Shown: positions 45,570 to 56,100 of the stretch, in pieces
Position numbering within the stretch: position 1 is the first letter of the stretch
Layout: every line of letters begins with the position of its first letter
Source: an uncultured Pseudomonadota bacterium
Lineage (GTDB): Bacteria; Pseudomonadota; Gammaproteobacteria; Burkholderiales; SG8-39
Assembly: GCA_903829815.1 (NCBI GenBank)
Contig: CAIKRR010000059.1
Location: 127,311-191,310, forward strand
DNA length: 64,000 nt
Direction: 5' to 3'
Notes under the pieces: generated by a model
The model's input: the letters and a program-made list of their open reading frames with translations, nothing else
Databases searched by the model: none
What the model was told of the DNA's origin: nothing
Made by a program: the position numbers and the translations under genes

Positions 45570-46325
45570 ATGTCCGCAATGGAAAACCGCCTGCAAGCCG
45601 TACACGCCCGAATCGCCAAAGCGATCACGGTTGCCGGACGCGACCCGACTGAAATCACCCTTGTGGCGGTCAGCAAGACCCAGAGCGCAGCAGCGATACG
45701 CATGGCGTGGGCCGCCGGACAACGCCACTTTGGCGAGAACTACGTCCAGGAGGCCATCGCCAAGATGGCCGAACTGACCGATCTCGATATCGTCTGGCAC
45801 TTCATCGGCCCGATCCAGAGCAACAAGACTCGCCTCATCGCGACCCACTTCGACTGGGTGCATTCGATCGAGCGGCTGGCCGTGGCCGAGCGCCTCTCGT
45901 CGCAGCGTCCTGTCGATCGGGGCCCGATCAACGCCTGCATCCAGGTCAATGTGAGCGGTGAGGCATCGAAAAGTGGCTGCGAACCGAGCATGGCCCCGGG
46001 TCTGGTCACGGCCGCATGCGCGCTGCCTGGCCTGCGGGTGCGCGGCCTGATGACCGTGCCCGAGCCAGGCCTGAAGCCCGATCACCAGCGCGAGCAACTC
46101 GAGGCGCTCCGCTCGCTCCAGCGAGCCATCAACACGGCCGGGCTTGCGCTCGACACCCTGTCGATGGGCATGTCCGACGATCTGGAGGCCGCGATCGCGG
46201 CGGGCAGCACGATGGTGAGAATCGGCACCGCGATCTTTGGCCAGCGCACCCACGCAGGCACGATCGGCGCCGACAGTGCATCATCTGCCCCGATTCTTAC
46301 GGTTTCCCCGGACGGCCCATCATGA
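45570..46325 (+). CDS. yggS: Pyridoxal phosphate homeostasis protein YggS (PROSC family)
   Basis: A 251-aa TIM-barrel protein that binds PLP without enzyme activity and controls its free pool. The PLP lysine is in LVAVSKTQSA; HFGENYVQEA, WHFIGPIQSNKTR, VNVSGEASKSGCEP and SMGMSDDLEAAIAAGSTMVRIGTAIFG are family signatures. ATG 45570 was chosen as the start nearest the conserved N-terminus (MSAMENRLQAVHARI). It overlaps proC by 4 bp (ATGA), the usual yggS-proC-yggT arrangement. Confidence 0.95.
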   Translation: MSAMENRLQAVHARIAKAITVAGRDPTEITLVAVSKTQSAAAIRMAWAAGQRHFGENYVQEAIAKMAELTDLDIVWHFIGPIQSNKTRLIATHFDWVHSIERLAVAERLSSQRPVDRGPINACIQVNVSGEASKSGCEPSMAPGLVTAACALPGLRVRGLMTVPEPGLKPDHQREQLEALRSLQRAINTAGLALDTLSMGMSDDLEAAIAAGSTMVRIGTAIFGQRTHAGTIGADSASSAPILTVSPDGPS

Positions 46326-47143
46326 AGATCACCTTCATCGGCGGCGGCAACATGGCCGCAGCGCTCATCGGCGGCATGCTCTCACGCGACTTTTCTGCCG
46401 GTTCGATCGAAGTCGTGGAACTGCTTGCCGACACCCGCGATCGTCTCGTCGCCACCTATGGCGTCAAGGCCACTGCCGAGGCAGCGGCGAGCGTTCCGGG
46501 GTCAGACGTGGTCGTGCTGGCCGTCAAGCCGCAACAACTCGCCGCGGTTGCCCGAACGCTTGGGCCCGTCATCGGCTCGGCCCTGGTGATATCGATTGCA
46601 GCGGGTATCCGCCTGGAGGACATCAGGCGCTGGCTGGGCGCAAGCCCCAGCCTTGCGCTGGTGCGAGCGATGCCGAACACGCCGGCGCTGATCGGCATGG
46701 GCATTACCGGCCTGCATGCCGGAGCTGAAGTGCATCCAGAAGGCCGCGCACTGGCCGAACGCATCCTGTCGGCCGCAGGCAAGGTCACCTGGGTCGAGCG
46801 CGAACAACTGCTTGACCCGGTGACCGCGGTATCCGGCAGCGGACCGGCCTATGTGTTCTATTTTCTCGAAGCGATGCAGGCTGCGGGTACGGCGCTAGGT
46901 CTTGCACCTGAGACGGCGCGTGTGCTGGCACTGGAAACCTTCCGCGGCGCAGCTGAACTCGCGGCGCGCTCGCCCGAGGACTTTGCCACGCTGCGCACCC
47001 GGGTGACATCGCCCGGTGGCACCACCGAACGGGCGCTTGCCAGCTTGTCAGGCGATGGCGTCGCCGAAGCGATCGGACGCGCGCTGAAGGCTGCCGATGC
47101 GCGCGCGGCCGAACTGGCCGACCAGCTCGGCCGCGCATCCTGA
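46322..47143 (+). CDS. proC: Pyrroline-5-carboxylate reductase
   Basis: ProC catalyses the last step of proline synthesis. It is 273 aa with the Rossmann motif FIGGGNMAAALIGGM, AVKPQQLAAV, RAMPNTPALIGMGITGL and the C-terminal P5CR signature (TRVTSPGGTTERALASL). The start overlaps yggS by 4 bp; yggT follows 46 bp downstream, forming a yggS-proC-yggT operon. Confidence 0.97.
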   Translation: MKITFIGGGNMAAALIGGMLSRDFSAGSIEVVELLADTRDRLVATYGVKATAEAAASVPGSDVVVLAVKPQQLAAVARTLGPVIGSALVISIAAGIRLEDIRRWLGASPSLALVRAMPNTPALIGMGITGLHAGAEVHPEGRALAERILSAAGKVTWVEREQLLDPVTAVSGSGPAYVFYFLEAMQAAGTALGLAPETARVLALETFRGAAELAARSPEDFATLRTRVTSPGGTTERALASLSGDGVAEAIGRALKAADARAAELADQLGRAS

Positions 47144-47189
47144 ACCCCAGACACTGGCAGCCCGCCTGCCGACCGGAGACTCACCGACC

Positions 47190-47765
47190 ATGTCGAGCGC
47201 GCTGACCCAGATTGCAGCCCTGCTGATCGACGCCACCTGTGGTGTCCTGGTCTATTTGTCCTTGCTGCGATTCCTCATGCAGTGGCGCCGCACCTCGTTC
47301 TACAACCCGCTGGGTACCTTCGTACTGACGCTCACCGAGTGGGCGGTGCGACCGATCAGGCGCATCATCCCGGCGTCGCGCGGCATGGACTGGGCGACCC
47401 TCATCGTTGCGCTCGTCACCGAGATGGTCATCGTGCTGGCACGATCGCATCTGCATCTGATCGGCCCGCTGAGCGATCTCTCTCCGCTGGCCTGGGTCGG
47501 CGTATCGGTCGTGTGGCTGGCGCGCGATCTCCTGGGACTGCTCATCTTTCTGGTCATCGTCGACGTGCTGATGTCCTGGCTGAACCCTTCGACACCGGTG
47601 GCGCCGGTGGTTGCCGCGGTGGTACGTCCGTTCGGCCGCGCCATACGTCGCTTTGTGCCCCCGATTGGCGGCATCGACCTTGCCCCCTGGGTGCTCGTCG
47701 TCCTCCTGGACATCGGCATCATCGCGCTGGGGCAACTCGCACTGGTGTTGCGCCAGACGCTCTGA
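47190..47765 (+). CDS. yggT: YggT family integral membrane protein
   Basis: A 191-aa membrane protein with two copies of the YggT unit, each with two helices: the first around VYLSLLRFLMQWRRTSFYNP with RPIRRIIPASRGMDWA, the second around VDVLMSWLNPSTPVAPVV with RPFGRAIRRFVPPIGGIDLA. Family members have been linked to osmotic stress and to proteins of the division site, but no clear function is established. ATG 47190 was used; the ORF extension upstream overlaps proC. Confidence 0.93.
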   Translation: MSSALTQIAALLIDATCGVLVYLSLLRFLMQWRRTSFYNPLGTFVLTLTEWAVRPIRRIIPASRGMDWATLIVALVTEMVIVLARSHLHLIGPLSDLSPLAWVGVSVVWLARDLLGLLIFLVIVDVLMSWLNPSTPVAPVVAAVVRPFGRAIRRFVPPIGGIDLAPWVLVVLLDIGIIALGQLALVLRQTL

Positions 47766-47774
47766 TACAGCCCA

Positions 47775-49073
47775 TCAGGCGCCGTAGACGACCTGGCCAC
47801 CCACGATGGTGGCGCGTACCCGCCCTGGCAGGGTCTGCCCGATAAAGGGTGAGTTCTTGCCCTGGCTATGCAGGCCGGCCAGGGTGATCTGCATCGTGGC
47901 GTGCGGATCAAAGACACAAAGATCCGCTGGCAGGGCGGCGGCGATCTGACCTAGATTCATGCCAAGCACCCGAGCCGGACCGGTCGTCAGCCGTGCCAGC
48001 ACCTGCCCCAGCGACAAGCCCGACTCACCTCCCCACCGCAGCGCCAGACCGAGCAGCAGTTCAACGCCGCTGGCACCCGGCAATGCCTCGCCGAAGGGCA
48101 ACTGCTTTTCATCATCATCCAGCGGCCGGTGATCGGAGCACAGGGCATCGATCGTGCCATCGGCGAGCCCTGCACGCAGCGCATCGCGATCGGCCACGCT
48201 GCGCAGTGGCGGTGCCAGATGCATCATCGGATTGAAGTGCCCGATGTCCTCGTCGGACAGATGCAGATGGGCGGCACTGACATCGGCGGTAATTGTCAGC
48301 CCCTCGGCGCGCGCAGCACGAATCATCGCCACCGCCTCGGCAGTGGACACCCTGCACAGGTGGACCCGTGCCGCTGTCATGCGGGCGAGGCGCAGGATAC
48401 GATCGAGATCGATCGTTTCGGCGGCCGCGGGAATCGCCGGCAAGCCCAGGCGCGTAGCCACCACACCTTCGTGTGCAACCCCGTTGCGCGAGAGCCACGC
48501 ATCCTGAGGGCGCAACCAGACCCGATAACCGAACGTGGCAGCGTACTGCATGGCACGGTAGAGGACCTGCGTATCGACCACCGCAGCATCCGCCTGTGAA
48601 AAGGCCACACACCCGGCAGCGGAGAGTTCGGCCATCTCGGTGAGACGCTCACCACCAAGGCGTGCAGTGAGCGCGCCAACCGGGTGCACGCGCGCCAGGC
48701 CCGCCTGCTGCGCGCGATAGCGCATCATGTCGACCAGACCCGGCTCATCCAGCGGAGGATCGGTGTCGGGCGGACAGGCAACCGAGGTCACCCCCCCAGC
48801 CACGGCCGCCAGCAGTTCGGCGCGAAGCGACCCCTTGTGTTCGTTGCCCGGTTCACGCAGGCGCACTGCCAGATCGACCAGACCGGGCGCCACCACACAG
48901 CCGTTCGCATCGAGGGTGCGGTCGGCACAAAACCCGTCTGGTGGCGCGCCGATTGCAAGGATCAGTCCACCGGCCACATGCACATCGGCGATCCGATCGA
49001 CGCCGTTGTGCAGATCCAGCAGATGACCACCGGCAATGGTCAGCGTGCCAGCATGATTGAGGCCTGCGCTCAT
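47775..49073 (-). CDS. pyrC': Dihydroorotase-like protein PyrC' (probably non-catalytic)
   Basis: A 432-aa protein of the class I dihydroorotase fold, directly downstream of pyrB and overlapping it by 4 bp (ATGA). The metal motif that should read D-x-H-x-H-x-REPG reads [10 protein letters not shown], so both histidines are replaced (Ala69, Arg71). The second site reads VSAAHLHL instead of the usual PHHL, and [11 protein letters not shown] lacks the final His of the SDHAPH motif. This matches PyrC' (PyrX) of Pseudomonas, an inactive partner needed to assemble aspartate carbamoyltransferase. A working dihydroorotase must be encoded elsewhere. Confidence 0.92.
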   Translation of the reverse strand: MSAGLNHAGTLTIAGGHLLDLHNGVDRIADVHVAGGLILAIGAPPDGFCADRTLDANGCVVAPGLVDLAVRLREPGNEHKGSLRAELLAAVAGGVTSVACPPDTDPPLDEPGLVDMMRYRAQQAGLARVHPVGALTARLGGERLTEMAELSAAGCVAFSQADAAVVDTQVLYRAMQYAATFGYRVWLRPQDAWLSRNGVAHEGVVATRLGLPAIPAAAETIDLDRILRLARMTAARVHLCRVSTAEAVAMIRAARAEGLTITADVSAAHLHLSDEDIGHFNPMMHLAPPLRSVADRDALRAGLADGTIDALCSDHRPLDDDEKQLPFGEALPGASGVELLLGLALRWGGESGLSLGQVLARLTTGPARVLGMNLGQIAAALPADLCVFDPHATMQITLAGLHSQGKNSPFIGQTLPGRVRATIVGGQVVYGA

Positions 49074-50032
49074 GATCCCCCCGCCAGTATCGACATCACC
49101 GCCATGCGTACCGCGATGCCAAACGTCACCTGTGGCAGGATGACCGACTGGCCACCATCGGCCACCAGCGAGTCGATCTCGACCCCACGGTTCATCGGCC
49201 CCGGATGCATGACGATGGCATCCGGGCGGGCCAGCGCGAGCCGCTCGGCGGTCAGCCCGTAGGTTTTGAAGAACTCCTGGGCCGACGGCAGCAGCGGGCC
49301 TCGCATCCGCTCGTTCTGAAGCCGGAGCATGACGATGACGTCGGTCTCGCGCAGCCCTTTCTCGACATCGTGGAAGACCTTGACCCCCATGCCCTCGATA
49401 CCCGTCGGCAGCAGGGTCTGGGGCGCAATCACGCGAACGTCGGGCGTACCCAGCGTGCGCAGCACCTGGATGAGCGAGCGTGCTACTCGCGAATGGAGGA
49501 TATCGCCGACGATGGCAACCGACAGGTGGGCGAAATCGCGCTTGTAATGCCGGATCGTGTAGGCATCGAGCAGACCCTGGGTCGGATGTGCATGACGGCC
49601 ATCGCCAGCATTGACGACGTGAAGGTGTGGCTGCGACCGGACATGGCGGGCAATGAGGTGCGGAGCCCCCGACTGGGCATGTCGCACGACGAACATGTCG
49701 GCATTCATCGCCGCGAGGTTGTCGACCGTATCGAGGAGACTCTCGCCCTTGGTGGTCGAGGAGGTGTTCACGTTCAGGTTGATCACGTCGGCAGACAGTC
49801 GCTTGGCGGCGATCTCGAACGTGGTGCGGGTTCGCGTTGAATTCTCGAAGAACAGGTTGAAGACCGACTTGCCTCGCAGCAAGGGCACCTTCTTCACCTC
49901 GCGCTCGCCGATCCCGACAAAGGAACCCGCCGTGTCGAGGATATGCCGCACGATCTCCTGCGGCAGACCCTCGATCGTGAGCAGGTGCTGCAGTCCACCA
50001 CGAGCGTTGAGTTGCGGATTGGCCTGGCTCAT
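49070..50032 (-). CDS. pyrB: Aspartate carbamoyltransferase catalytic subunit
   Basis: PyrB makes carbamoyl-aspartate, the first committed step of pyrimidine synthesis. It is 320 aa with the carbamoyl-phosphate site [13 protein letters not shown], the [12 protein letters not shown] loop, [12 protein letters not shown] and [14 protein letters not shown] 50032 overlaps the pyrR stop (ATGA). It is shorter than the ~334-347 aa of Pseudomonas PyrB but fits the family. It should complex with the PyrC'-like protein encoded next. Confidence 0.97.
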   Translation of the reverse strand: MSQANPQLNARGGLQHLLTIEGLPQEIVRHILDTAGSFVGIGEREVKKVPLLRGKSVFNLFFENSTRTRTTFEIAAKRLSADVINLNVNTSSTTKGESLLDTVDNLAAMNADMFVVRHAQSGAPHLIARHVRSQPHLHVVNAGDGRHAHPTQGLLDAYTIRHYKRDFAHLSVAIVGDILHSRVARSLIQVLRTLGTPDVRVIAPQTLLPTGIEGMGVKVFHDVEKGLRETDVIVMLRLQNERMRGPLLPSAQEFFKTYGLTAERLALARPDAIVMHPGPMNRGVEIDSLVADGGQSVILPQVTFGIAVRMAVMSILAGGS

Positions 50033-50583
50033 CGACCAGCCCCTGCGCCGGAAGGCCCTGCAGGTGCGGGCGTGTTGCCGGCATCGAGGCGGGCCTCGAG
50101 CGCCAGCGCAAGGATGCCGTGCGCATCGCGACGCAATTCCAGCGAGCAACCCGGGGGCACGCGGACAGTGGCTCCGACAAATCGGGCAGCAACCGGTAAC
50201 TGGCGCTCATCACGATCGGCCAGCACCACCAGATGCACGCTACGCGGCCGGCCATAGTCGAACAACTCATTCAGGGCGGCGCGTGTCGTTCGTCCGGTGT
50301 AGAGCACATCGTCAACCAGCAGGATGTCGCGATCGTCGACATCGAAGGGGATGCGGCTGGGCTTCACACTTGCCTTCAGGCCCGAGCTTGAATAGTCGTC
50401 GCGGTAGAACGAGATATCGAGCAGACCCAGCGGGATGGCGAGCCCGAGCGAGCGATGCAGTCGTTCGGCGAGCCATGCACCACCGGTGGCAATGCCGACC
50501 ATGGCGGTATCGGGACTGACATGGGGCCGAAGCTGGTCAACCAACTGGCCGACAAGCGCCTCAGCGTCGGGCAGAGTGGTCAT
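50029..50583 (-). CDS. pyrR: Bifunctional pyrimidine regulator/uracil phosphoribosyltransferase PyrR
   Basis: A 184-aa PRT-fold protein. The PRPP loop [18 protein letters not shown] is the PyrR/PRTase signature, and [17 protein letters not shown] is a PyrR hallmark. In Gram-negatives PyrR salvages uracil and may control pyr gene expression, though no PyrR-binding attenuator was noticed here. It overlaps the end of ruvX by 23 bp, and its ATG at 50583 follows from the conserved N-terminus. The last 15 residues ([13 protein letters not shown]) are an extra tail. Confidence 0.94.
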   Translation of the reverse strand: MTTLPDAEALVGQLVDQLRPHVSPDTAMVGIATGGAWLAERLHRSLGLAIPLGLLDISFYRDDYSSSGLKASVKPSRIPFDVDDRDILLVDDVLYTGRTTRAALNELFDYGRPRSVHLVVLADRDERQLPVAARFVGATVRVPPGCSLELRRDAHGILALALEARLDAGNTPAPAGPSGAGAGR

Positions 50584-51016
50584 CGGGAATGTCGGGGGCA
50601 AGGTAGGCATCGAGCCAGTCCTGGAGGATATGCTGCGCGGCCAGCGGATGAGTGAGATGCTTGTCAGCGCGCCCGCCACGCCCTGCCGCGCGCAATGATT
50701 CGGCGGCCGCGGCCGAACTGAGTCGCTCATCCACGTAGTGAACCGGGCGACCGAACTGTGTCTCCAGCGCCGCGCCAAACAGGCGCACCGTGGCGGCCAG
50801 CGCATGATCGAGCCCATCGTCCCGTGTTGGCATGCCCACCACGAACTCGGCCGGTTGCCAGTCACGCACCAGATCGGCGATGGAGCGCATCCGGTCACGA
50901 TCGGCGCGGGCATCGATGGTGGTGAGTGGATGCGCCATGCGCGGTCCGCAATCGCCAATGGCAACGCCGGTCCACCGCTCGCCATAGTCAAAGCCCATGA
51001 CGGTGGCTTCAGGCAT
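50561..51016 (-). CDS. ruvX: Holliday junction resolvase-like/pre-16S rRNA nuclease YqgF (RuvX)
   Basis: A 151-aa RNase H-fold protein. Motif 1 is [17 protein letters not shown] with its Asp, the central strand is PAEFVVGMP, and [22 protein letters not shown] holds the acidic Glu and the following conserved helix. YqgF completes 5'-end maturation of 16S rRNA. The ATG at 51016 overlaps yqgE by 8 bp; a second start at 51028 is possible. Confidence 0.93.
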   Translation of the reverse strand: MPEATVMGFDYGERWTGVAIGDCGPRMAHPLTTIDARADRDRMRSIADLVRDWQPAEFVVGMPTRDDGLDHALAATVRLFGAALETQFGRPVHYVDERLSSAAAAESLRAAGRGGRADKHLTHPLAAQHILQDWLDAYLAPDIPDDHSARR

Positions 51017-51569
51017 GACCAGCAACATCGTGCAGACGCGCGAAATCGATGCCCAGCGCACCCATCGCCGCATCGAGCCGCCGCTCCGAGGGCACATCGA
51101 ACAGGATGTCGTGTCCGGCTGGCACGGTGAGCCAGGCGTTCTGTCCGATTTCTTCCTCGAGTTGCCCGGCGCCCCACCCGGCATACCCGAGCGATACCAG
51201 AACCTGCGACGGCCCGGCGCCGGCGGCCAGCGCCTGGAGGATGTCGCGCGAGGTCGTCAGCCAGAGACGGTCGCAGACCGCAAGTGTCGACTTCCAGGCC
51301 CCACGCGGGCGGTGCAGGACGAATCCGCGATCCTGCTGAACCGGTCCGCCGTAGTACACCGGCTGATCAACCAGTCCATCACTCACGACCGGAATATCGA
51401 CTTCCTGGAGAAGACCACCCAGGGTCATCTCGATCGGTCGATTGACAACGATGCCCAGGGCGCCACGCTCGTTATGCTCGCAGATGTAGGTCAAAGTCCG
51501 CGAAAAGCCGGGGTCTGCCATGCCAGGCATGGCGATCAGGAATTGATCGGTCAGGTCGACGGTAGCCAC
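51009..51569 (-). CDS. yqgE: YqgE/AlgH family protein (UPF0301)
   Basis: A 186-aa protein of the DUF179 family: [40 protein letters not shown] is split over residues 5-45, then [15 protein letters not shown], and [21 protein letters not shown]. The family occurs with yqgF in most proteobacteria; its role is unknown, with possible links to alginate regulation. The start is GTG 51569, chosen because it immediately precedes the conserved N-terminus. Confidence 0.93.
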   Translation of the reverse strand: MATVDLTDQFLIAMPGMADPGFSRTLTYICEHNERGALGIVVNRPIEMTLGGLLQEVDIPVVSDGLVDQPVYYGGPVQQDRGFVLHRPRGAWKSTLAVCDRLWLTTSRDILQALAAGAGPSQVLVSLGYAGWGAGQLEEEIGQNAWLTVPAGHDILFDVPSERRLDAAMGALGIDFARLHDVAGHA

Positions 51570-51631
51570 GGGCCGATTGTACACGCGAGAACAGGACTGC
51601 CCGGCGTGCAGGATCATGTTAGCGTGGCGGC

Positions 51632-53086
51632 ATGTCCTCTGCCTTGGTCTGGTTCCGTCGCGACCTGCGTCTCGACGATCATGCAGCACTGCAGCACGCG
51701 ATCGCTGGCTTCGAGCGCGTGTGGTGCGTGTTTGTCTTCGACACCGGGCTCATCGCCGCCTTGCCTGCAGCAGCACACCGGCGCGCGCTGCTGCTGCACG
51801 CTGCCTGCACCGAACTTCATGAACTGCTGGCCAGCAGGGGCGGCGGGCTCATCGTGCGTTGCGGGCAGCCCATAGCCGAGATCGTTGCCACAGCCCGCGC
51901 GCTCGGCGTGTCGGCCGTGCTGGCCAATCGAGACTACGAGCCTCAGGCAATCGCCCGCGACAACGCGGTTTCGGCAGCACTGGCCGTCGAGGGCATCGGG
52001 TTTCGCACCCACAAGGATCAGGTGGTCTTCGAACACACCGAAATCGCCACGCTGTCCGGAACGCCGTTCAGCGTCTTCACCCCCTACCGCACGGCGTGGC
52101 GCAAACGCCTGGCAGGGGTGGGCGACGCCGCACTGGCGACACGCGACACGGCAGATCTGCACACCCGACTTGCCCCGCCACCGACCGACTGCGGCTGGGT
52201 CGGCGTACCCGCGCCGTCGGTCGTCGGCATTCATGCGCCAGCAGCACCCGCAGCGGTTCTGGTTCCGGGTGCCGCCGCCGCCACACGGCGCCTCGATGAC
52301 TTTCTGACCCGGATCGACGACTACGATCAGCGCCGCGACTTTCCAGCCGTGAAAGGGCCATCGTACCTGTCGACCGATCTGCGATTCGGCACCGTGTCGA
52401 TCAGGGCGCTGGCGCGTGCGGCAATGGCTCGCACCTCGAGCGGCGCCGGGACCTGGCTCTCGGAGCTGATCTGGCGCGAGTTCTACTTCATGATCCTGGC
52501 CGAGCATCCACGCGTCGTGAAGCAGGCGTTCAGACCCGAATACGATGGTCTAGTCTTCGACAACGACGAGTCACGCTGGGCTGCGTGGTGCGAAGGCCGC
52601 ACCGGCTATCCGATCGTGGATGCTGCGATGCGACAGATCAATTCAAGCGGCTACATGCACAACCGCCTGCGCATGATCGTTGCCTCGTTTCTGGTCAAGG
52701 ATCTGCATATCGACTGGCGTCATGGTGAGGCTTACTTCACCGCCCACCTCAATGATCACGACCTTTCTGCCAACAACGGCGGCTGGCAGTGGGCCGCCTC
52801 GACGGGTTGCGATTCACAGCCCTACTTCAGGATATTCAACCCGGTCACCCAATCGCAGCGCTTCGATCCGCAAGGACGCTTCATACGCCGCTACGTGCCC
52901 GAACTCGCAGCAGTCCCCGATCGGTGGATTCATGCACCTTGGGAAATGCCGCCGATCGAACAGACCGCCATCGGCTGCACGATCGGGCAACACTATCCGG
53001 CGCCGATCGTCGACCATGCCAGCGCGCGCGCACTGACGCTGGAGCGCTATCGCCTGGCACGTGGTGCGAGCGGCGCAACCGCCTGA
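51632..53086 (+). CDS. phrB: Deoxyribodipyrimidine photolyase
   Basis: A 484-aa class I photolyase that repairs UV-induced cyclobutane dimers in blue light. The N-terminal antenna domain begins [19 protein letters not shown]. The FAD/DNA domain shows [61 protein letters not shown] and [20 protein letters not shown], with the Trp residues of the electron-transfer chain. It is divergent from yqgE with a 62-bp gap, and convergent with the chpA gene. Confidence 0.95.
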   Translation: MSSALVWFRRDLRLDDHAALQHAIAGFERVWCVFVFDTGLIAALPAAAHRRALLLHAACTELHELLASRGGGLIVRCGQPIAEIVATARALGVSAVLANRDYEPQAIARDNAVSAALAVEGIGFRTHKDQVVFEHTEIATLSGTPFSVFTPYRTAWRKRLAGVGDAALATRDTADLHTRLAPPPTDCGWVGVPAPSVVGIHAPAAPAAVLVPGAAAATRRLDDFLTRIDDYDQRRDFPAVKGPSYLSTDLRFGTVSIRALARAAMARTSSGAGTWLSELIWREFYFMILAEHPRVVKQAFRPEYDGLVFDNDESRWAAWCEGRTGYPIVDAAMRQINSSGYMHNRLRMIVASFLVKDLHIDWRHGEAYFTAHLNDHDLSANNGGWQWAASTGCDSQPYFRIFNPVTQSQRFDPQGRFIRRYVPELAAVPDRWIHAPWEMPPIEQTAIGCTIGQHYPAPIVDHASARALTLERYRLARGASGATA

Positions 53087-53108
53087 TCACCGCACACGAC
53101 AGGCCCGC

Positions 53109-56100
53109 TCAGGCCGGGAGACACTGCGTGGCAAGCCGCGACTCCTCGATGAACCGGCGGATGTAGCCGACCAGCTCGTCCTCGCGATAGGGCTTCCCGA
53201 GAAAGACGTCGACGCCCAGGTCGCGCGCCAGTCGTTGATGTTTCTCGGCAGTGCGGGAACTGATCATGATGAGCGGCACCCTCGCAAGCACCGGATCGGC
53301 CTTGAGGTTGCGCACCAGATCGAAGCCGTCCATGCGTGGCATCTCGATGTCGACCAGCATCACGGTCGGCACCGCCTTGCGCACCAGTTCGAGCGCCTCG
53401 ATGCCGTCGCGCGCACTGGTGGCCGCAAGCCCCTCGCGGTCGAGCAAGCGTTCGGTCGCCCGTCTGACCGTCAGCGAATCATCGACAATCATGATGAGCG
53501 GCCGTTCGGGCACTGCTGGCGCCGTCATTGGTGCAGGGGCCAGGGCAGGCGCATTCGATCGCTGGAGGAGCAGCACCGGATTGATGATCAGAACGATTTC
53601 GCCCGCACCCAATACCGTAGCGCCGGTGATGCCGCCAATGCGCGCCAGGAGCGGGCCGGTATTCTTGACCACGATTTCCTGATTACCGATGACCTGATCC
53701 ACCTGGACTGCGGCACCGCTTGCGCCGGCACGCACGAAAAGAACGTTCACCACGGGTGCAGTGGGCACAGCGGCAGCCGCATTGCCCAGACGGTGCGGAA
53801 GGTAGAAGAACGGTACGCTTCGACCATCGGATGCACGGGCAAGGGCATCCCGACGCGCCGAAATCAGTTCGTCGCCGCGCAACTGGCGAACCTCCTCGAC
53901 CATGCTGGAAGGAATCATGTAGCGATGCCCGGCCGCCCCCACGAGCACCGTCTGGGTGACGATGAGGGTGAGCGGCAGGACAATCGACACCTGCGTGCCA
54001 CGGCCGCGCTCGAAACGCAGTTCGACACGACCGCCAACGGCTGCAATGTCGGCGCGAACGACGTCCATGCCGATCCCACGACCTGCCAGTGGCGTGACTT
54101 CATCCGCGGTACTGAAGCCACTCTGGAACACCAGTTCGGCGAGTCGGGCATCGTCGGGTTCGGACGCCTCTGACAGCAGGCCGCGCTCGATCGCGAGTGC
54201 CTTGATCCGATCCACCGCCAGACCCCGACCGTCATCCCTGATGTCAATGGCAACCTGATTGCCTTCGGCGCGCACGTGGATCGTGATCTGACCTGCATCG
54301 GGCTTGCCCGCAGCACGCCTTGCATCGACATCTTCAATGCCGTGCACCACCGCATTGCGCAGAACATGTTCCAGCGGGCCGGTCAGCCGCTCGAGGACCG
54401 ATCGATCCAGTTCGACCTGACCGTTGCGCACATCCATCGTGGCCTGGCGACCGGTTTCCCGAGCCGCCTGACGAACCACCCGATACATGCGCTCGATCAC
54501 AGCCGACACGGGCAGCATGCGTACGCGCAGCAGATCCTGCTGCAGATCACGCGCCAACCGTTGCTGGGAAGCGAGCGCCGACTCGGTCTCGTCCACCGCT
54601 CGGCTGATGCTCGATTGCACGGTGCCCACATCATTGACGCTCTCGGCCATCAGCCGGGTCAGTTCCTGAAATCGGGTAAACCGGTCAAATTCGAGCGGAT
54701 CGAACTCGCGATCGTCGGCAAGCAAGGTGCGCGACTGCATCTGGGTTTCGGCCTGGATCTCGATCTCGCGCATCTGCTGGCGCAGACGCTGCACGTTGTC
54801 GGCCAGATCAGACAGCGACGCCTTGAGACTGCGCACCTCGCCATCGATGCGACTGCGAGCAATCGAAACCTCTCCCACCGCGTTCACCAGCCGGTCGACG
54901 ACTTCGGCACGCACCCGCAGGACGGCTACCCGATCAACCTCGGACTGCGCCACGTCATCGAGGTCGGCCTCATCGGCCGCGTCGTTCTGCAACAAGGCCC
55001 CGGCCTTTGGCAAGCGTGTGTCGGCCGCAGGCACGGGTGCCGAGCGCATTGCCTGGGCAAAGACGGACGGGGGCATCACAGGATCGTTCGAATCCGGGCC
55101 CGTACCGGACAGTTTCGCGACCGAGTCGGACGCTGTGGGCTCGGTGATAACTGCCGGGGCCGGCGGTGACACTTCGAGCGAATCCTTGATCAACATCTGA
55201 TCAAAGAGCAGGCTCGACTGATCATAGAGTGACAACAACGGCTCGATGGCTCGACGAATCAGGGCCGGATCGACGCCAACGGCATCGATCATCGTCTCCA
55301 TGTCGTGCAAGGTTGCACCCAGCCGCATCGCGCCGGCCGTTCGTGCGCTGCCCTTGAGCGTATGCAGCGCACGCTGCAGCGCAAGACTGTGTTCGACATC
55401 CTGTGGGGCAGCCCCCCAGGCACGCAACGCTGCGCCCAGGCGTGGCAGGATTTCCTGCCCCTCGTCAATCAGGAAGGGCAAGAGGTCTTCATCGAGCCGA
55501 TCGATCCCGGTCGTCGCCAGAGTGGCCGCGCTCGCTGCCTCGAGCGACTGCGTTGGCGATATGAGCGAGTGCAACTGCAGCACCAGCGTTTCCGCAGGCG
55601 CCGGTTCGCGTCCGGCTGAAATCGCCGCAACCATTTGAACCAGCGCATCGATCGCAGCGGCAAACAACGATTGCACCGGGAGGGGCACGGGGCCGGGCAC
55701 GCCACCCATGGCCCCCTCCAGCGCCAGTGCAAGGGCATTCATGGCAGGGTAGCCGGCCGTCGCAGCGATGCCGCCGAGCGTGTGTGCTGCGCGCTGGGCC
55801 TCCTCAGGTACCGAACAGGTCAGTGGCAGACTGAGGCTGGCACCGGACAGACATTCGGTGAGCCCGGCAGCCTCTTCAATGAATATGGCAAACAGCCGAT
55901 CGTGGTCACGTGCCCCCGCGGCACCCAGCGGGACACGGCGCAACGCATCGGCAGCATCCCGCAGCATTGATCCATTCTCGAGCGGCTCTCTGGCACGCAG
56001 GGCCGCAAAAAATCCCTCGAAGAACCGCAGCGCCTGGTCGAGGAGTGCCCGCAAAGCATCGTTTGCCGGGTGCGCGGCCTCGAGGAAGTGATCGAGCACA

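Noticed and set aside
49074..50270. Open extension upstream of PyrC' to give an 831-codon frame
   Set aside because: The extension runs out of frame through pyrB; the conserved N-terminus and the ATGA overlap place the start at 49073.
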